Source: Herbiconiux sp. L3-i23 (GTDB lineage Bacteria; Actinomycetota; Actinomycetes; Actinomycetales; Microbacteriaceae). From it: a DNA stretch of 64,000 nucleotides. The stretch spans positions 2,852,001 through 2,916,000 of the forward strand of contig NZ_AP025737.1 of assembly GCF_023734115.1 (NCBI RefSeq), written 5' to 3'. The number at the start of each line of letters is the position of its first letter. The stretch's first letter is position 1. The position numbers and the translations under genes are program-made. The notes under the pieces are model-generated. The model was not told where the DNA came from and did not search any database. It saw only the letters and a program-made list of their open reading frames with translations. Of the stretch, positions 25,167 through 33,211 are shown piece by piece.

Positions 25167-27677
25167 TCAGCCGGCGGCGGCGATGTCCGGACCGGCCGCG
25201 ATCGCTCCCTGAGCGGTCCCAGCGCCGACCATGTCGTGACGCTTGCCCGTGGTGAAGGTGAACTCACCGTCGACGAAGTCGACCTGGATGTGGTCGCCCG
25301 CCTCGAGCTCGCCGTGCAGGATCTTCTCCGACAGACGGTCCTCGACCTCGTGCTGCACCGCGCGGCGCAGCGGACGGGCGCCGAGCGCCGGGTCGAAACC
25401 GAGGTCGATCAGACGCTCCTTGGCGGGCACCGCGATCTCGATCGTCATGTCGCGGTCCATCAGGCGGAAGCTCAGCCGCTTGATGAACAGGTCGACGATC
25501 TGCAGCAGCTCGGGCTTGGTGAGCTGCGGGAAGACGATCGTCTCGTCGACGCGGTTCAGGAACTCGGGCTTGAAGTGCTTCTTCAGCTCCTCGGTGACCT
25601 TCGCGCGCATCCGGTCGTACCCGGTCGACGTGTCGCCCTCCATCACGAAGCCCACGGGTCCACCCGCGATGTCCTTCGTTCCGAGGTTGGTCGTCATGAT
25701 GATGACCGTGTTCTTGAAGTCGACGACGCGACCCTGACCGTCGGTCAGACGTCCCTCCTCCAGGATCTGGAGCAGCGAGTTGAAGATGTCGGGGTGCGCC
25801 TTCTCGATCTCGTCGAACAGGACCACGCTGAACGGCTTGCGGCGGACCTTCTCTGTCAGCTGGCCGCCCTCTTCGAATCCGACGAATCCGGGAGGGGCGC
25901 CGAACAGACGCGAGACGGTGTGCTTCTCGCCGTACTCGGACATGTCGAGCGAGATCAGAGCGTTCTCGTCGTCGAAGAGGAACTCGGCGAGCGCCTTGGC
26001 CAGCTCGGTCTTACCGACACCGGTGGGGCCGGCGAAGATGAACGAACCGGAGGGACGCTTCGGGTCCTTCAGACCGGCGCGGGTGCGACGGATCGTCTTG
26101 GCGAGCACCGAGATGGCCTCGTCCTGACCGATGACGCGCTCGTGCAGGGCCTTCTCCATGAAGATGAGCCGGCTGGACTCCTCCTCGGTGAGCTTGAACA
26201 CCGGGATGCCGGTCGCCTGGGCGAGCACCTCGGCGATCAGACCCTCGTCGACCTCGGCGGTCGTCGCGACGTCGCCCGACTTCCACTTCTTCTCGAGGCG
26301 CAGACGCTCGGCGAGGAGCTGCTTCTCCTCGTCGCGCAGGCCGGCGGCCTTCTCGAAGTCCTGGTCTTCGATCGCGGTCTCCTTGGCGGCACGCACCACG
26401 GCGATCTTCTCGTCGAACTCGCGCAGCTCCGGCGGCGCCGACAGGATCGACAGGCGCAGGCGGGCGCCGGCCTCGTCGATCAGGTCGATGGCCTTGTCGG
26501 GCAGGAAGCGGTCCTGGATGTAGCGGTCGGCGAGGTTCGCCGCGGCCACGATCGCGCCATCGGTGATGGACACCTTGTGGTGCGCCTCGTAGCGGTCGCG
26601 CAGGCCCTTGAGGATGTTGATCGCGTGGGGCAGCGAGGGCTCGTTGACCTGGATCGGCTGGAAGCGGCGCTCGAGCGCGGCGTCCTTCTCGAAGTGCTTG
26701 CGGTACTCGTCGAGCGTGGTCGCGCCGATGGTCTGCAGCTCACCGCGGGCGAGCAGCGGCTTCAGGATGCTGGCCGCGTCGATCGCGCCCTCGGCGGCAC
26801 CCGCACCCACCAGGGTGTGGATCTCGTCGATGAAGGTGATGATGTCGCCGCGGGTGCGGATCTCCTTCGTCACCTTCTTGAGGCGCTCCTCGAAGTCACC
26901 GCGGTAGCGGCTGCCGGCGATGAGCGAGCCGAGGTCGAGGGTGTAGAGCTGCTTGTCCTTCAGCGTCTCGGGCACGTCGCCGCGCACGATGGCCTGGGCC
27001 AGGCCCTCGACGACGGCGGTCTTGCCGACGCCGGGCTCGCCGATGAGGACCGGGTTGTTCTTAGAGCGGCGCGACAGGATCTGCATGACGCGCTCGATCT
27101 CCTTCTCGCGCCCGATGACCGGGTCGAGCTTGCCGTCGCGCGCGGCCTGAGTCAGGTTGCGCCCGAACTGGTCGAGCACCTGCGAGCCCTGCTGGGCGCT
27201 CTGCTGGTTCTCACCACCCACGGCGATCGCCTCCTTGCCCTGGTATCCCGAGAGCAGCTGGATGACCTGCTGGCGCACGCGGTTGAGGTCGGCGCCGAGC
27301 TTGACGAGCACCTGGGCGGCGACACCCTCGCCCTCACGGATGAGGCCGAGGAGGATGTGCTCGGTGCCGATGTAGTTGTGACCGAGCTGCAGCGCCTCGC
27401 GGAGGCTGAGCTCGAGCACCTTCTTGGCGCGCGGCGTGAACGGGATGTGCCCCGTCGGCTGCTGCTGGCCCTGGCCGATGATGTCCTGGACCTGCTCGCG
27501 CACCGCGTCGAGCGAGATGCCCAGCGACTCGAGCGCCTTCGCGGCCACACCCTCACCCTCGTGGATGAGCCCGAGCAGGATGTGCTCGGTGCCGATGTAG
27601 TTGTGGTTCAGCATCTTCGCCTCTTCCTGGGCGAGGACGACGACGCGACGGGCTCGATCGGTGAATCTCTCGAACAT
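25167..27677 (-). CDS. clpC: ATP-dependent Clp protease ATP-binding subunit ClpC
   Basis: An 836-residue Hsp100 unfoldase that feeds substrates to ClpP. It has two N-terminal Clp repeats (both with [14 protein letters not shown]), the first AAA domain with [15 protein letters not shown] and [12 protein letters not shown], a UVR-containing middle region (about 420-460), the second AAA domain with [19 protein letters not shown] and [11 protein letters not shown], and the LDRVDE-like sensor. Order and length are typical of actinobacterial ClpC/ClpC1. ATG 27677 begins [13 protein letters not shown], the universal ClpC start. A ClgR-like box lies 85-102 bp upstream. Confidence 0.96.
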   Translation of the reverse strand: MFERFTDRARRVVVLAQEEAKMLNHNYIGTEHILLGLIHEGEGVAAKALESLGISLDAVREQVQDIIGQGQQQPTGHIPFTPRAKKVLELSLREALQLGHNYIGTEHILLGLIREGEGVAAQVLVKLGADLNRVRQQVIQLLSGYQGKEAIAVGGENQQSAQQGSQVLDQFGRNLTQAARDGKLDPVIGREKEIERVMQILSRRSKNNPVLIGEPGVGKTAVVEGLAQAIVRGDVPETLKDKQLYTLDLGSLIAGSRYRGDFEERLKKVTKEIRTRGDIITFIDEIHTLVGAGAAEGAIDAASILKPLLARGELQTIGATTLDEYRKHFEKDAALERRFQPIQVNEPSLPHAINILKGLRDRYEAHHKVSITDGAIVAAANLADRYIQDRFLPDKAIDLIDEAGARLRLSILSAPPELREFDEKIAVVRAAKETAIEDQDFEKAAGLRDEEKQLLAERLRLEKKWKSGDVATTAEVDEGLIAEVLAQATGIPVFKLTEEESSRLIFMEKALHERVIGQDEAISVLAKTIRRTRAGLKDPKRPSGSFIFAGPTGVGKTELAKALAEFLFDDENALISLDMSEYGEKHTVSRLFGAPPGFVGFEEGGQLTEKVRRKPFSVVLFDEIEKAHPDIFNSLLQILEEGRLTDGQGRVVDFKNTVIIMTTNLGTKDIAGGPVGFVMEGDTSTGYDRMRAKVTEELKKHFKPEFLNRVDETIVFPQLTKPELLQIVDLFIKRLSFRLMDRDMTIEIAVPAKERLIDLGFDPALGARPLRRAVQHEVEDRLSEKILHGELEAGDHIQVDFVDGEFTFTTGKRHDMVGAGTAQGAIAAGPDIAAAG

Positions 27678-27761
27678 GTAAGTCTTCTCCCCCGACACCG
27701 CAAGGGAAGGGCGGCGTCGAATACATAGAGAGTAACGAGCGGGACCCCCTGACACTGCCCC

Positions 27762-27779
27762 TGTTCGCTCACGGCAACA
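27762..27779 (-). promoter_or_regulatory. ClgR-like operator upstream of clpC
   Basis: TGTTCGCTCACGGCAACA matches most defined positions of the actinobacterial ClgR consensus (core CGC-YNANR-GCG, here CGC-TCACG-GCA). ClgR activates clp genes in Corynebacterium and Streptomyces. Its distance from the clpC start suits an activator. The right half-site is imperfect. Confidence 0.45.
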
Positions 27780-27793
27780 CCGCTTCTTGCGCT

Positions 27794-27826
27794 TATCGAA
27801 CATCGATGTACTATCGAGTATCGATA
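27794..27826 (+). promoter_or_regulatory. Two tandem TATCGA-N3-TCGATA operators
   Basis: Two 15-bp inverted repeats lie 18 bp apart centre to centre: TATCGA-ACA-TCGATG (27794-27808) and TATCGA-GTA-TCGATA (27812-27826). They sit just before the AAGGAG ribosome-binding site of the DUF2975 gene and are AT-rich against a GC-rich background. The XRE protein encoded downstream is the obvious candidate to bind them. Confidence 0.6.
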
Positions 27827-27853
27827 ACAACGAAGAACGATAAGGAGCATCCC

Positions 27854-28459
27854 GTGTCGAATCCCCGTACCTCCGGACGGCCCTTCTCCCGCTCGGACGT
27901 CGTCGCGACGGCGACGCTCGGCGCCATCGTCGCCGTCTGGACGATCGTCGACCTGGTGGTCTCGCTGACCTCGATCCTCTCCAACCGCGATGTGCCCATC
28001 AGGGTGTGGGTCGACGACGCGAGCGCCGCGCTCCCCCTGCCCACCGGCAGTGCGGAGATCACGCTGACCAGCGGCGTCGCGGAGGTGAGCGACATGCCGC
28101 CGTTCATCCTCGGCGTCGTCGCCTCATCGGCCGTGGTCCGCGCAGCGGCGATCCTCGCCGTCACCGCTCTCGTGCTGATCCTCTGCCGGAACCTCGCCCG
28201 CGGGAAGGTGTTCAGCTCGGGCAACACCGCCCTCGTCACCGGCATCGCCGTGGCGATCGCGGTCGGCTGGTTCCTCACCAGCCTCTTCGCGCAGATGGCG
28301 AGCAACAGCGCGGTCAACGTGTTGACCGACAAGGCGTACTCCTCCGCGCAGGCGCCGGTCGAGTGGACCCCGTACCTCGCGGCGTTCGCCGTCACCGTCG
28401 TCGCGGTCGCATTCCGCGCCGGCGAGCGCCTGCAGCGCGACACCGAGGGCCTGGTCTGA
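27854..28459 (+). CDS. DUF2975-type four-helix membrane protein
   Basis: A 201-residue membrane protein with four hydrophobic segments (about 17-40, 90-115, 128-150, 175-192). It has a long outside loop between helices 1 and 2 and a CRNLARGKVFSSGNTALV motif between helices 2 and 3, which is the DUF2975 hallmark. These proteins are nearly always encoded with a small XRE regulator, as here. The GTG at 27854 has AAGGAG seven bases upstream. It shares the TGATG junction with the regulator gene. Confidence 0.8.
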   Translation: MSNPRTSGRPFSRSDVVATATLGAIVAVWTIVDLVVSLTSILSNRDVPIRVWVDDASAALPLPTGSAEITLTSGVAEVSDMPPFILGVVASSAVVRAAAILAVTALVLILCRNLARGKVFSSGNTALVTGIAVAIAVGWFLTSLFAQMASNSAVNVLTDKAYSSAQAPVEWTPYLAAFAVTVVAVAFRAGERLQRDTEGLV

Positions 28460-28710
28460 TGGCGCCCGCCGCCGAGACCGACCTCTCCCGCGTGCACTGC
28501 CGTCTCGACGAGCTCCTCGCCGCGCGCGGCATGACGCTGACCCGCCTCAGCGAGCTCGTGGGGGTGAGTCTCGTGAACCTCTCCGTGCTGAAGAACGACC
28601 GCGCGAAGGCCATCCGATTCTCGACGCTGACGGCGATCTGCGAGGCGCTCGGGTGCGAGATCGGAGAGCTGCTCGTGCTGGCGCCGGGTCCGGTCTCCGA
28701 AGCCCCCTGA
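28459..28710 (+). CDS. Small XRE/Cro-type transcriptional regulator
   Basis: An 83-residue helix-turn-helix protein (HTH_26/YozG-like): VHCRLDELLAARGMTLTRLSELVGVSLVNLSVLKNDRAKAIRFSTLTAICEALGCEIGELL, which spans nearly the whole chain. Its ATG overlaps the stop of the DUF2975 gene (TGATG). In DUF2975/XRE pairs the regulator is thought to control its own operon; the tandem palindromes at 27794 are its likely sites, which is inference from position. Confidence 0.85.
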   Translation: MAPAAETDLSRVHCRLDELLAARGMTLTRLSELVGVSLVNLSVLKNDRAKAIRFSTLTAICEALGCEIGELLVLAPGPVSEAP

Positions 28711-28713
28711 ACT

Positions 28714-28735
28714 CACGCCCTCGTTCGGGGGCGTG
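28714..28735 (+). terminator. Terminator after the XRE gene
   Basis: Stem CACGCCCTCG/CGGGGGCGTG (ten pairs including one G-T) separates the DUF2975/XRE transcript from the kinase cluster. Confidence 0.75.
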
Positions 28736-28823
28736 TGCGGTAGCCCGATGTCGGTCTTACCGGCTACATTCGGTGACACGTGCTCAGGACTCCGCCTTGA
28801 GACGAAAGAGGAAGAGGACCGCG

Positions 28824-30185
28824 TTGACCGACCGCCAGCCCGGCGCGGCCATCGGCCGATACCGAGTGCTCTCCGTCATCGGCCAAGGCGGGCTCGCCAC
28901 CGTGTACTCCGCCCACGACACCCTGCTCGACCGCGACGTCGCGGTCAAGGTGTTCTCCTCGCGAGCGACCAGCCGCGAGCTGGTCAAGGTCCAGGAGGCC
29001 GAGGCGCGGCTCGCCGCCAAGCTCAACCACCACGCCCTCACCACCCTGTACGACGCGGGCGTCGATTCCAGCGACCCCGAGGCTCCGCAGATCTACCTCG
29101 TGATGGAGCACATCGCAGGGGCCGACCTCAAGCAGCGTCTGGAGCGAGGAAGCCTCAACGACCTCCAGCTGGCCTATCTCGCAACCGATCTCAACTCCGC
29201 CCTCGCCTACGTGCACGAGAACGGCTTCATCCACTGCGACATCAAGCCGGCGAACGTGCTCGTCGCCGACCGCGATGCCGCCACGCGACTGCGGGGCAAG
29301 CTCACCGACTTCGGCATCGCCGGCATCATCGGCGCCAACGGGGGCCGCGGCACCACGACCGGCACCGCCGCGTACCTGGCGCCCGAGCAGGTCGAAGGCG
29401 GCGACCCGACGACGGCGACGGACGTGTACGCCCTCGGCCTGGTGCTGATCGAGGCGTACAAGGGCACGATCGAGTTCCCCGGCTCGGTTCAGGAGACCGC
29501 ACTCGAGCGCCTGCGCCGCGACCCCGTGATGCCCGCCGGCATGGAGACCGACCTCGCATCCGCCCTGCGCGCGATGGTCGAGCGCGACCCGGCGAAGCGC
29601 ATCTCCGCCCGCGAAGCGGCCGAGCGGTTCGAACGCGTCGCGGCACGCCTCATCGCCAAGGTCAAGGGCGCATCGATGCCCGTCACCCACACCTCGGAGG
29701 AGGACCGCGTCGACGCCGTGCACCGCTACGGCATCCTCGACACCCCGCCGGATGAGGCGTTCGACCGCATCACCCGCATCGCGGGGCGCATGCTGGCCAG
29801 CCCGATCTCGTTCGTCTCGATCGTCGACGAGGACCGCGTGTTCCACAAGGCGCGGCTCGGCGTCGACATCGAACAGGTCCCCCGCGAGTTCTCGCTCTGC
29901 CCGATCACCGTCGACGTGGGCGCCCCCTGGTACGTCTCCGACATCGCGGTCGACGAGCGCACGAAGGACAACGCCCTCCTCGCCCAGCACGGGGTCCGCG
30001 CCTACGCGGCGGCGCCGATGATCACCGAAGACGGGCACACCATCGGCTCGCTCTGCGTCTACGACGTGCGGCCGCGCACCTTCTCGCCCGAAGACCTGGC
30101 CGACCTCAACGAGCTCGCCGCGGTCGCGATGCACGAGCTCGAACTCCGCCTGGCCGCCCGTCGCGCGGCGTTCGGCGCCGCCTGA
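28824..30185 (+). CDS. Ser/Thr protein kinase-GAF fusion, copy 1
   Basis: A 453-residue soluble protein with no membrane helix. Residues 12-275 form a Hanks-type Ser/Thr kinase: glycine loop IGQGGLATVY (19-28), ATP-binding Lys42 in VAVKVF, catalytic loop HCDIKPAN (137-144), DFG (162-164) and APE (186-188). The catalytic loop has Cys in place of the usual Arg (non-RD), but Asp139 is kept, so activity is expected. Residues about 293-450 form a GAF sensor domain starting RYGILDTPPDEAFD. The TTG at 28824 is chosen because AGAGGAAGAGG lies just before it. It is the first of three paralogues in a row; the next starts 49 bp later. Confidence 0.88.
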   Translation: MTDRQPGAAIGRYRVLSVIGQGGLATVYSAHDTLLDRDVAVKVFSSRATSRELVKVQEAEARLAAKLNHHALTTLYDAGVDSSDPEAPQIYLVMEHIAGADLKQRLERGSLNDLQLAYLATDLNSALAYVHENGFIHCDIKPANVLVADRDAATRLRGKLTDFGIAGIIGANGGRGTTTGTAAYLAPEQVEGGDPTTATDVYALGLVLIEAYKGTIEFPGSVQETALERLRRDPVMPAGMETDLASALRAMVERDPAKRISAREAAERFERVAARLIAKVKGASMPVTHTSEEDRVDAVHRYGILDTPPDEAFDRITRIAGRMLASPISFVSIVDEDRVFHKARLGVDIEQVPREFSLCPITVDVGAPWYVSDIAVDERTKDNALLAQHGVRAYAAAPMITEDGHTIGSLCVYDVRPRTFSPEDLADLNELAAVAMHELELRLAARRAAFGAA

Positions 30186-30234
30186 GCCGTCTTCGCGGTC
30201 ATCGGGGCACTGCCGCCTGGACCAAGATGGACCT

Positions 30235-31557
30235 ATGGCCGACCCACAGACTGCTCATCCCGCGGTGATCGCCGGCCGGTATCGCGTCGTGTCGGAGATC
30301 GGACGTGGCCCGTCGGCGACCGTCTACCTCGCCGACGACGCGGTCCTCGGCCGTCGGGTGGCGGTCAAGGTGTTCGTCGCGGCACGCGCGGGTGAGGAAC
30401 TGCGTCTGCAGGAGGCCGAGGCGAGGCGGGTCGCCGCGCTCGAACATCCGAGCCTCACCGCCCTGTTCGACGCGGGTGTCGCAACGGAGTTCGACGGCGC
30501 CCCGCGCATCTTCCTCGTCTCGGAGTGGACCGATGGACCGCATCTGCGCTCGCAGGTCGATCTCGCGCCGCTCTCTCCGACTGCCGTCGCGCACCTCGGC
30601 CTCCACCTCGCCGAAGGGCTCGCGCACATCCACTCTCGGGGTCTGGTGCACGGCAGCATCAAGCCCGACAACGTGCTGCTGTCGGCTCACGACTCGCTGA
30701 CGCGCCCCTGGGGCAAGCTCGCCGACCTCGATCAGAAGACCGTGGTGTCGGGCTCGCAGGGCCCGGCCGACGAGGCACCGAGCGCCCGCCACCGGGCGAC
30801 CCTCGAGCTGACCCCGGCCGAAGACGTGCTCGGCCTCGGAGCGACCCTCGCCTTCGCGCTGAGCGGCTCGCTGGAGTTCGACGACACCGGATCGGTGCGA
30901 CTCCCCGAGGGGACTCCTCGTGCGCTGGCCGACACTCTGACGGCGATGACAGCACCGTCGCCCGGAGACCGTCCCGATGCGGCCCGAGTGGCGGACGAAC
31001 TGCGTCTCTTCTTCGTGTCCGCCGTGAGCGGCACCCGGGTCCGTGCCGACGACCGCACCACAGAGCGGGAGCGGGTCGCGGCGGTCCGGCGCTACGGCAT
31101 CCTCGACACGCCCCCCGACGAGATGTTCGACCGACTGACCCGCCTGGCCGCCCGGATGACCGACACCCCGATGGCGTTCGTGTCGATCGTCGACGAGGAC
31201 CGGGTCTTCCTCAAGTCGATCCACGGCAGCGACCTGTCCGGCGACGTCCCGGTCGACGAGTCCCTCTGCACGTTCACCGCGCGCGGCGGCGAACCGTGGA
31301 CGGCGTACGACATCTGGACCGATCCACGCACCCGGAACGTGCCACTCCCTCTGGAGCGCGGGTCGGTGAACTCGTACGCGGCCGCCCCGCTCGTCACCCA
31401 CGACGGGTACGCGATCGGCTCGCTCTGCGTCTACTCGGTCGCCCACCGCGAGTTCTCGGACTCCGACCTCGACGACCTGTCGGAGCTGGCGGCGATCGGC
31501 ATGCGCGAGCTCGAACTGGTCCGCACGGCCCGCAGCGTGCGGCAGGTCGCCGCATGA
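30235..31557 (+). CDS. Predicted pseudokinase-GAF fusion, copy 2
   Basis: A 440-residue paralogue of its two neighbours with the same layout: kinase fold about 14-270, GAF about 280-435 (RYGILDTPPDEMFD). The glycine loop IGRGPSATVY and Lys45 remain. However, the catalytic loop reads HGSIKPDN (139-146), with Ser141 replacing the catalytic Asp. DFG reads DLD (164-166) and the APE motif is missing (TPAEDVLG). It can perhaps bind ATP but should not transfer phosphate, so it is predicted to be a regulatory pseudokinase. Its stop overlaps the start of copy 3 (ATGA), implying coupled translation and perhaps a complex. Confidence 0.85.
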   Translation: MADPQTAHPAVIAGRYRVVSEIGRGPSATVYLADDAVLGRRVAVKVFVAARAGEELRLQEAEARRVAALEHPSLTALFDAGVATEFDGAPRIFLVSEWTDGPHLRSQVDLAPLSPTAVAHLGLHLAEGLAHIHSRGLVHGSIKPDNVLLSAHDSLTRPWGKLADLDQKTVVSGSQGPADEAPSARHRATLELTPAEDVLGLGATLAFALSGSLEFDDTGSVRLPEGTPRALADTLTAMTAPSPGDRPDAARVADELRLFFVSAVSGTRVRADDRTTERERVAAVRRYGILDTPPDEMFDRLTRLAARMTDTPMAFVSIVDEDRVFLKSIHGSDLSGDVPVDESLCTFTARGGEPWTAYDIWTDPRTRNVPLPLERGSVNSYAAAPLVTHDGYAIGSLCVYSVAHREFSDSDLDDLSELAAIGMRELELVRTARSVRQVAA

Positions 31558-32903
31558 GCGCGGGCCCCGCTCCGCGGCTCGGACGCTACGAACTGCGCGA
31601 GGTCATCGGCCGCGGCGGTCTCGCCACCGTCTACTCCGCCCACGACTCGCTCCTCGACCGCGAGGTCGCGATCAAGCTGTTCAATGCCGACGCGTCGAGC
31701 GCCGAACTCGTCCGGGTCCAGGAGGCCGAAGCGCGCATCGCGGCGCAGCTCAGCCACTTCGCCCTCACCTCGCTCTACGACGTCGGGGTCGAATCGTCCG
31801 ACGCGGGACACCCCCGCATCTTCCTCGTGATGGAGCACGTCCGCGGCGGCGATCTCAGCGGCCGTCTCGATCAGGGCCCGCTCCGTCCGAACCAGCTGCT
31901 CTCCCTGGCGTGGGATCTGGCGAGCGCGCTCGAGTACATCCACGGCAACGGCTTCGTGCACCGCGACCTCAAGCCGGCGAACGTGCTCATCACCGAGGAC
32001 CCCGCCAACGGACGAGTCCGCGGCAAGCTCACCGATTTCGGCATCACCAGCATCCTCGGCGCCCACGCCGGTCAGGGCACCCGCAAGGGCACCGCCGCCT
32101 ACATCAGTCCCGAACAGGTCGAGGGCGCCGACCCCGACCTCGCGACCGATGTGTACGCGCTCGGCCTCGTCTTCCTCGAGGCCCTCACCGGCCGGATCGA
32201 GTTCCCCGGGGCGATGGAGCAAACGGCGTTCGCGCGGCTCGAACGCGATCCGGTCATCCCCGATTCGGTGCCCCCCGTCGTCGCGGACCTCCTCCGCGGC
32301 ATGACGCATCGACAGCCCGCCCTCCGGCCGACGATGGGCGTGGTGCTCGAGCGCATCGAGGCGGCCGCAGCCACCCTCGCGGCGCCCATCGCGAGCGCAC
32401 CGACCTCCGACGACCCCGAGAAGGGACGTCTTGCGGCGCTGCGCCGCTACGGTGTGCTCGACAGCCCGCCCGACGACGCACTCGACCACTTCACGCTTCT
32501 CGCGTCGCGCCTGTTCGACGCCCCCATCAGCCTGCTGTCCTTCGTCGATGACGAGCGGGTGTGGCTGAAGTCGCACCGCGGAGTCGCGGTGCAGCAGGTC
32601 AGCCGCGACGCGGCGCTCTGCACACTGACGGTCGAAGGAGCGACGGCGATCGCCGTCCCTGACATCTCCACCGATCCGCGGAGCGCCGACAACACCGCAC
32701 TGCGGATGACCGATGCGATGGCCTACGCGGCGGCGCCGCTCATCACGCACGACGGGTATGCGATCGGGAGTCTCTGCGTCTACGACACCCGCCCCAGGAG
32801 CTTCGCCGACGACGACCTCGCCGATCTCGCCGACCTCGCCGCGCTCGCCATGCGAGAACTCGAGCTGCGGCTCGCCGCCCGAGAGGCTCTCTTCGCAGCC
32901 TGA
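31554..32903 (+). CDS. Ser/Thr protein kinase-GAF fusion, copy 3
   Basis: A 449-residue protein with the most complete kinase of the three: IGRGGLATVY (18-27), Lys41 in VAIKLF, canonical HRDLKPAN (136-143), DFG (161-163) and SPEQVEG. A GAF domain follows (about 290-445, RYGVLDSPPDDALD). It has no signal peptide or membrane helix, unlike PknA/PknB-type receptor kinases. The ATG overlaps the TGA of copy 2. GAF domains bind small molecules or sense redox state; the ligand here is unknown. No phosphatase or obvious substrate gene lies beside the cluster. Confidence 0.9.
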   Translation: MSAGPAPRLGRYELREVIGRGGLATVYSAHDSLLDREVAIKLFNADASSAELVRVQEAEARIAAQLSHFALTSLYDVGVESSDAGHPRIFLVMEHVRGGDLSGRLDQGPLRPNQLLSLAWDLASALEYIHGNGFVHRDLKPANVLITEDPANGRVRGKLTDFGITSILGAHAGQGTRKGTAAYISPEQVEGADPDLATDVYALGLVFLEALTGRIEFPGAMEQTAFARLERDPVIPDSVPPVVADLLRGMTHRQPALRPTMGVVLERIEAAAATLAAPIASAPTSDDPEKGRLAALRRYGVLDSPPDDALDHFTLLASRLFDAPISLLSFVDDERVWLKSHRGVAVQQVSRDAALCTLTVEGATAIAVPDISTDPRSADNTALRMTDAMAYAAAPLITHDGYAIGSLCVYDTRPRSFADDDLADLADLAALAMRELELRLAAREALFAA

Positions 32904-32910
32904 GGGCGGT

Positions 32911-32926
32911 CCACCGACGTCGGTGG
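32911..32926. terminator. Palindrome between kinase copy 3 and the convergent small gene
   Basis: A perfect 16-bp palindrome CCACCGACGTCGGTGG lies seven bases after the kinase stop and before the convergent stop at 32941. It may act as a terminator for both strands. Confidence 0.5.
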
Positions 32927-32940
32927 GCTGGGCGAGTGGG

Positions 32941-33114
32941 TCAGCTGCGCGCGGGCGGAAGACCCGCCTTCGCACGCTCCTCGGCCTCGATGCGCGACCG
33001 CACCTTCCGCTCGGTCCGGTCGGCGCGGAGGATCGCGGCGACGATGAACCAGAAGATCACGCCGACGAGGACGGTGGGGGTGACCGACCACAGCGCGTTG
33101 AGGAAGAAGTCCAT
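32941..33114 (-). CDS. 57-residue single-span membrane protein
   Basis: Translating the minus strand from the ATG at 33114 gives a 57-residue protein. It has a short N-terminus (MDFFLNALWSV), one membrane helix (TPTVLVGVIFWFIVAAIL), then a charged helix (RADRTERKVRSRIEAEERAK) and the end GLPPARS. The compact hydrophobic-then-charged layout is typical of small conserved membrane proteins in this bacterial family, but no function is known. Confidence 0.7.
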   Translation of the reverse strand: MDFFLNALWSVTPTVLVGVIFWFIVAAILRADRTERKVRSRIEAEERAKAGLPPARS

Positions 33115-33151
33115 GACAGGACGAGGATACCCGCAGACGCACGAGAGGGGC

Positions 33152-33165
33152 CGCCCGACCGGGCG
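33152..33165 (-). terminator. Hairpin downstream of the secreted-protein gene
   Basis: CGCCCG-AC-CGGGCG, about 50 bp beyond the stop at 33212 on the minus strand. Short direct repeats of GCTGCTGTGGTG fill the space between. Confidence 0.4.
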
Positions 33166-33211
33166 ACCGCTCTGCTGCTGTGGTGGTGCTGTGCTGCTGT
33201 GGTGCGGCGGA

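Noticed and set aside
25236-27728. Long plus-strand open frame antisense to clpC (830 codons)
   Set aside because: It is composed of Leu/Asp/Arg/Val repeats produced by the complementary codons of clpC. The clpC protein matches its family over its full length; similar shadows lie opposite panC to PH genes, GH65 and tilS.
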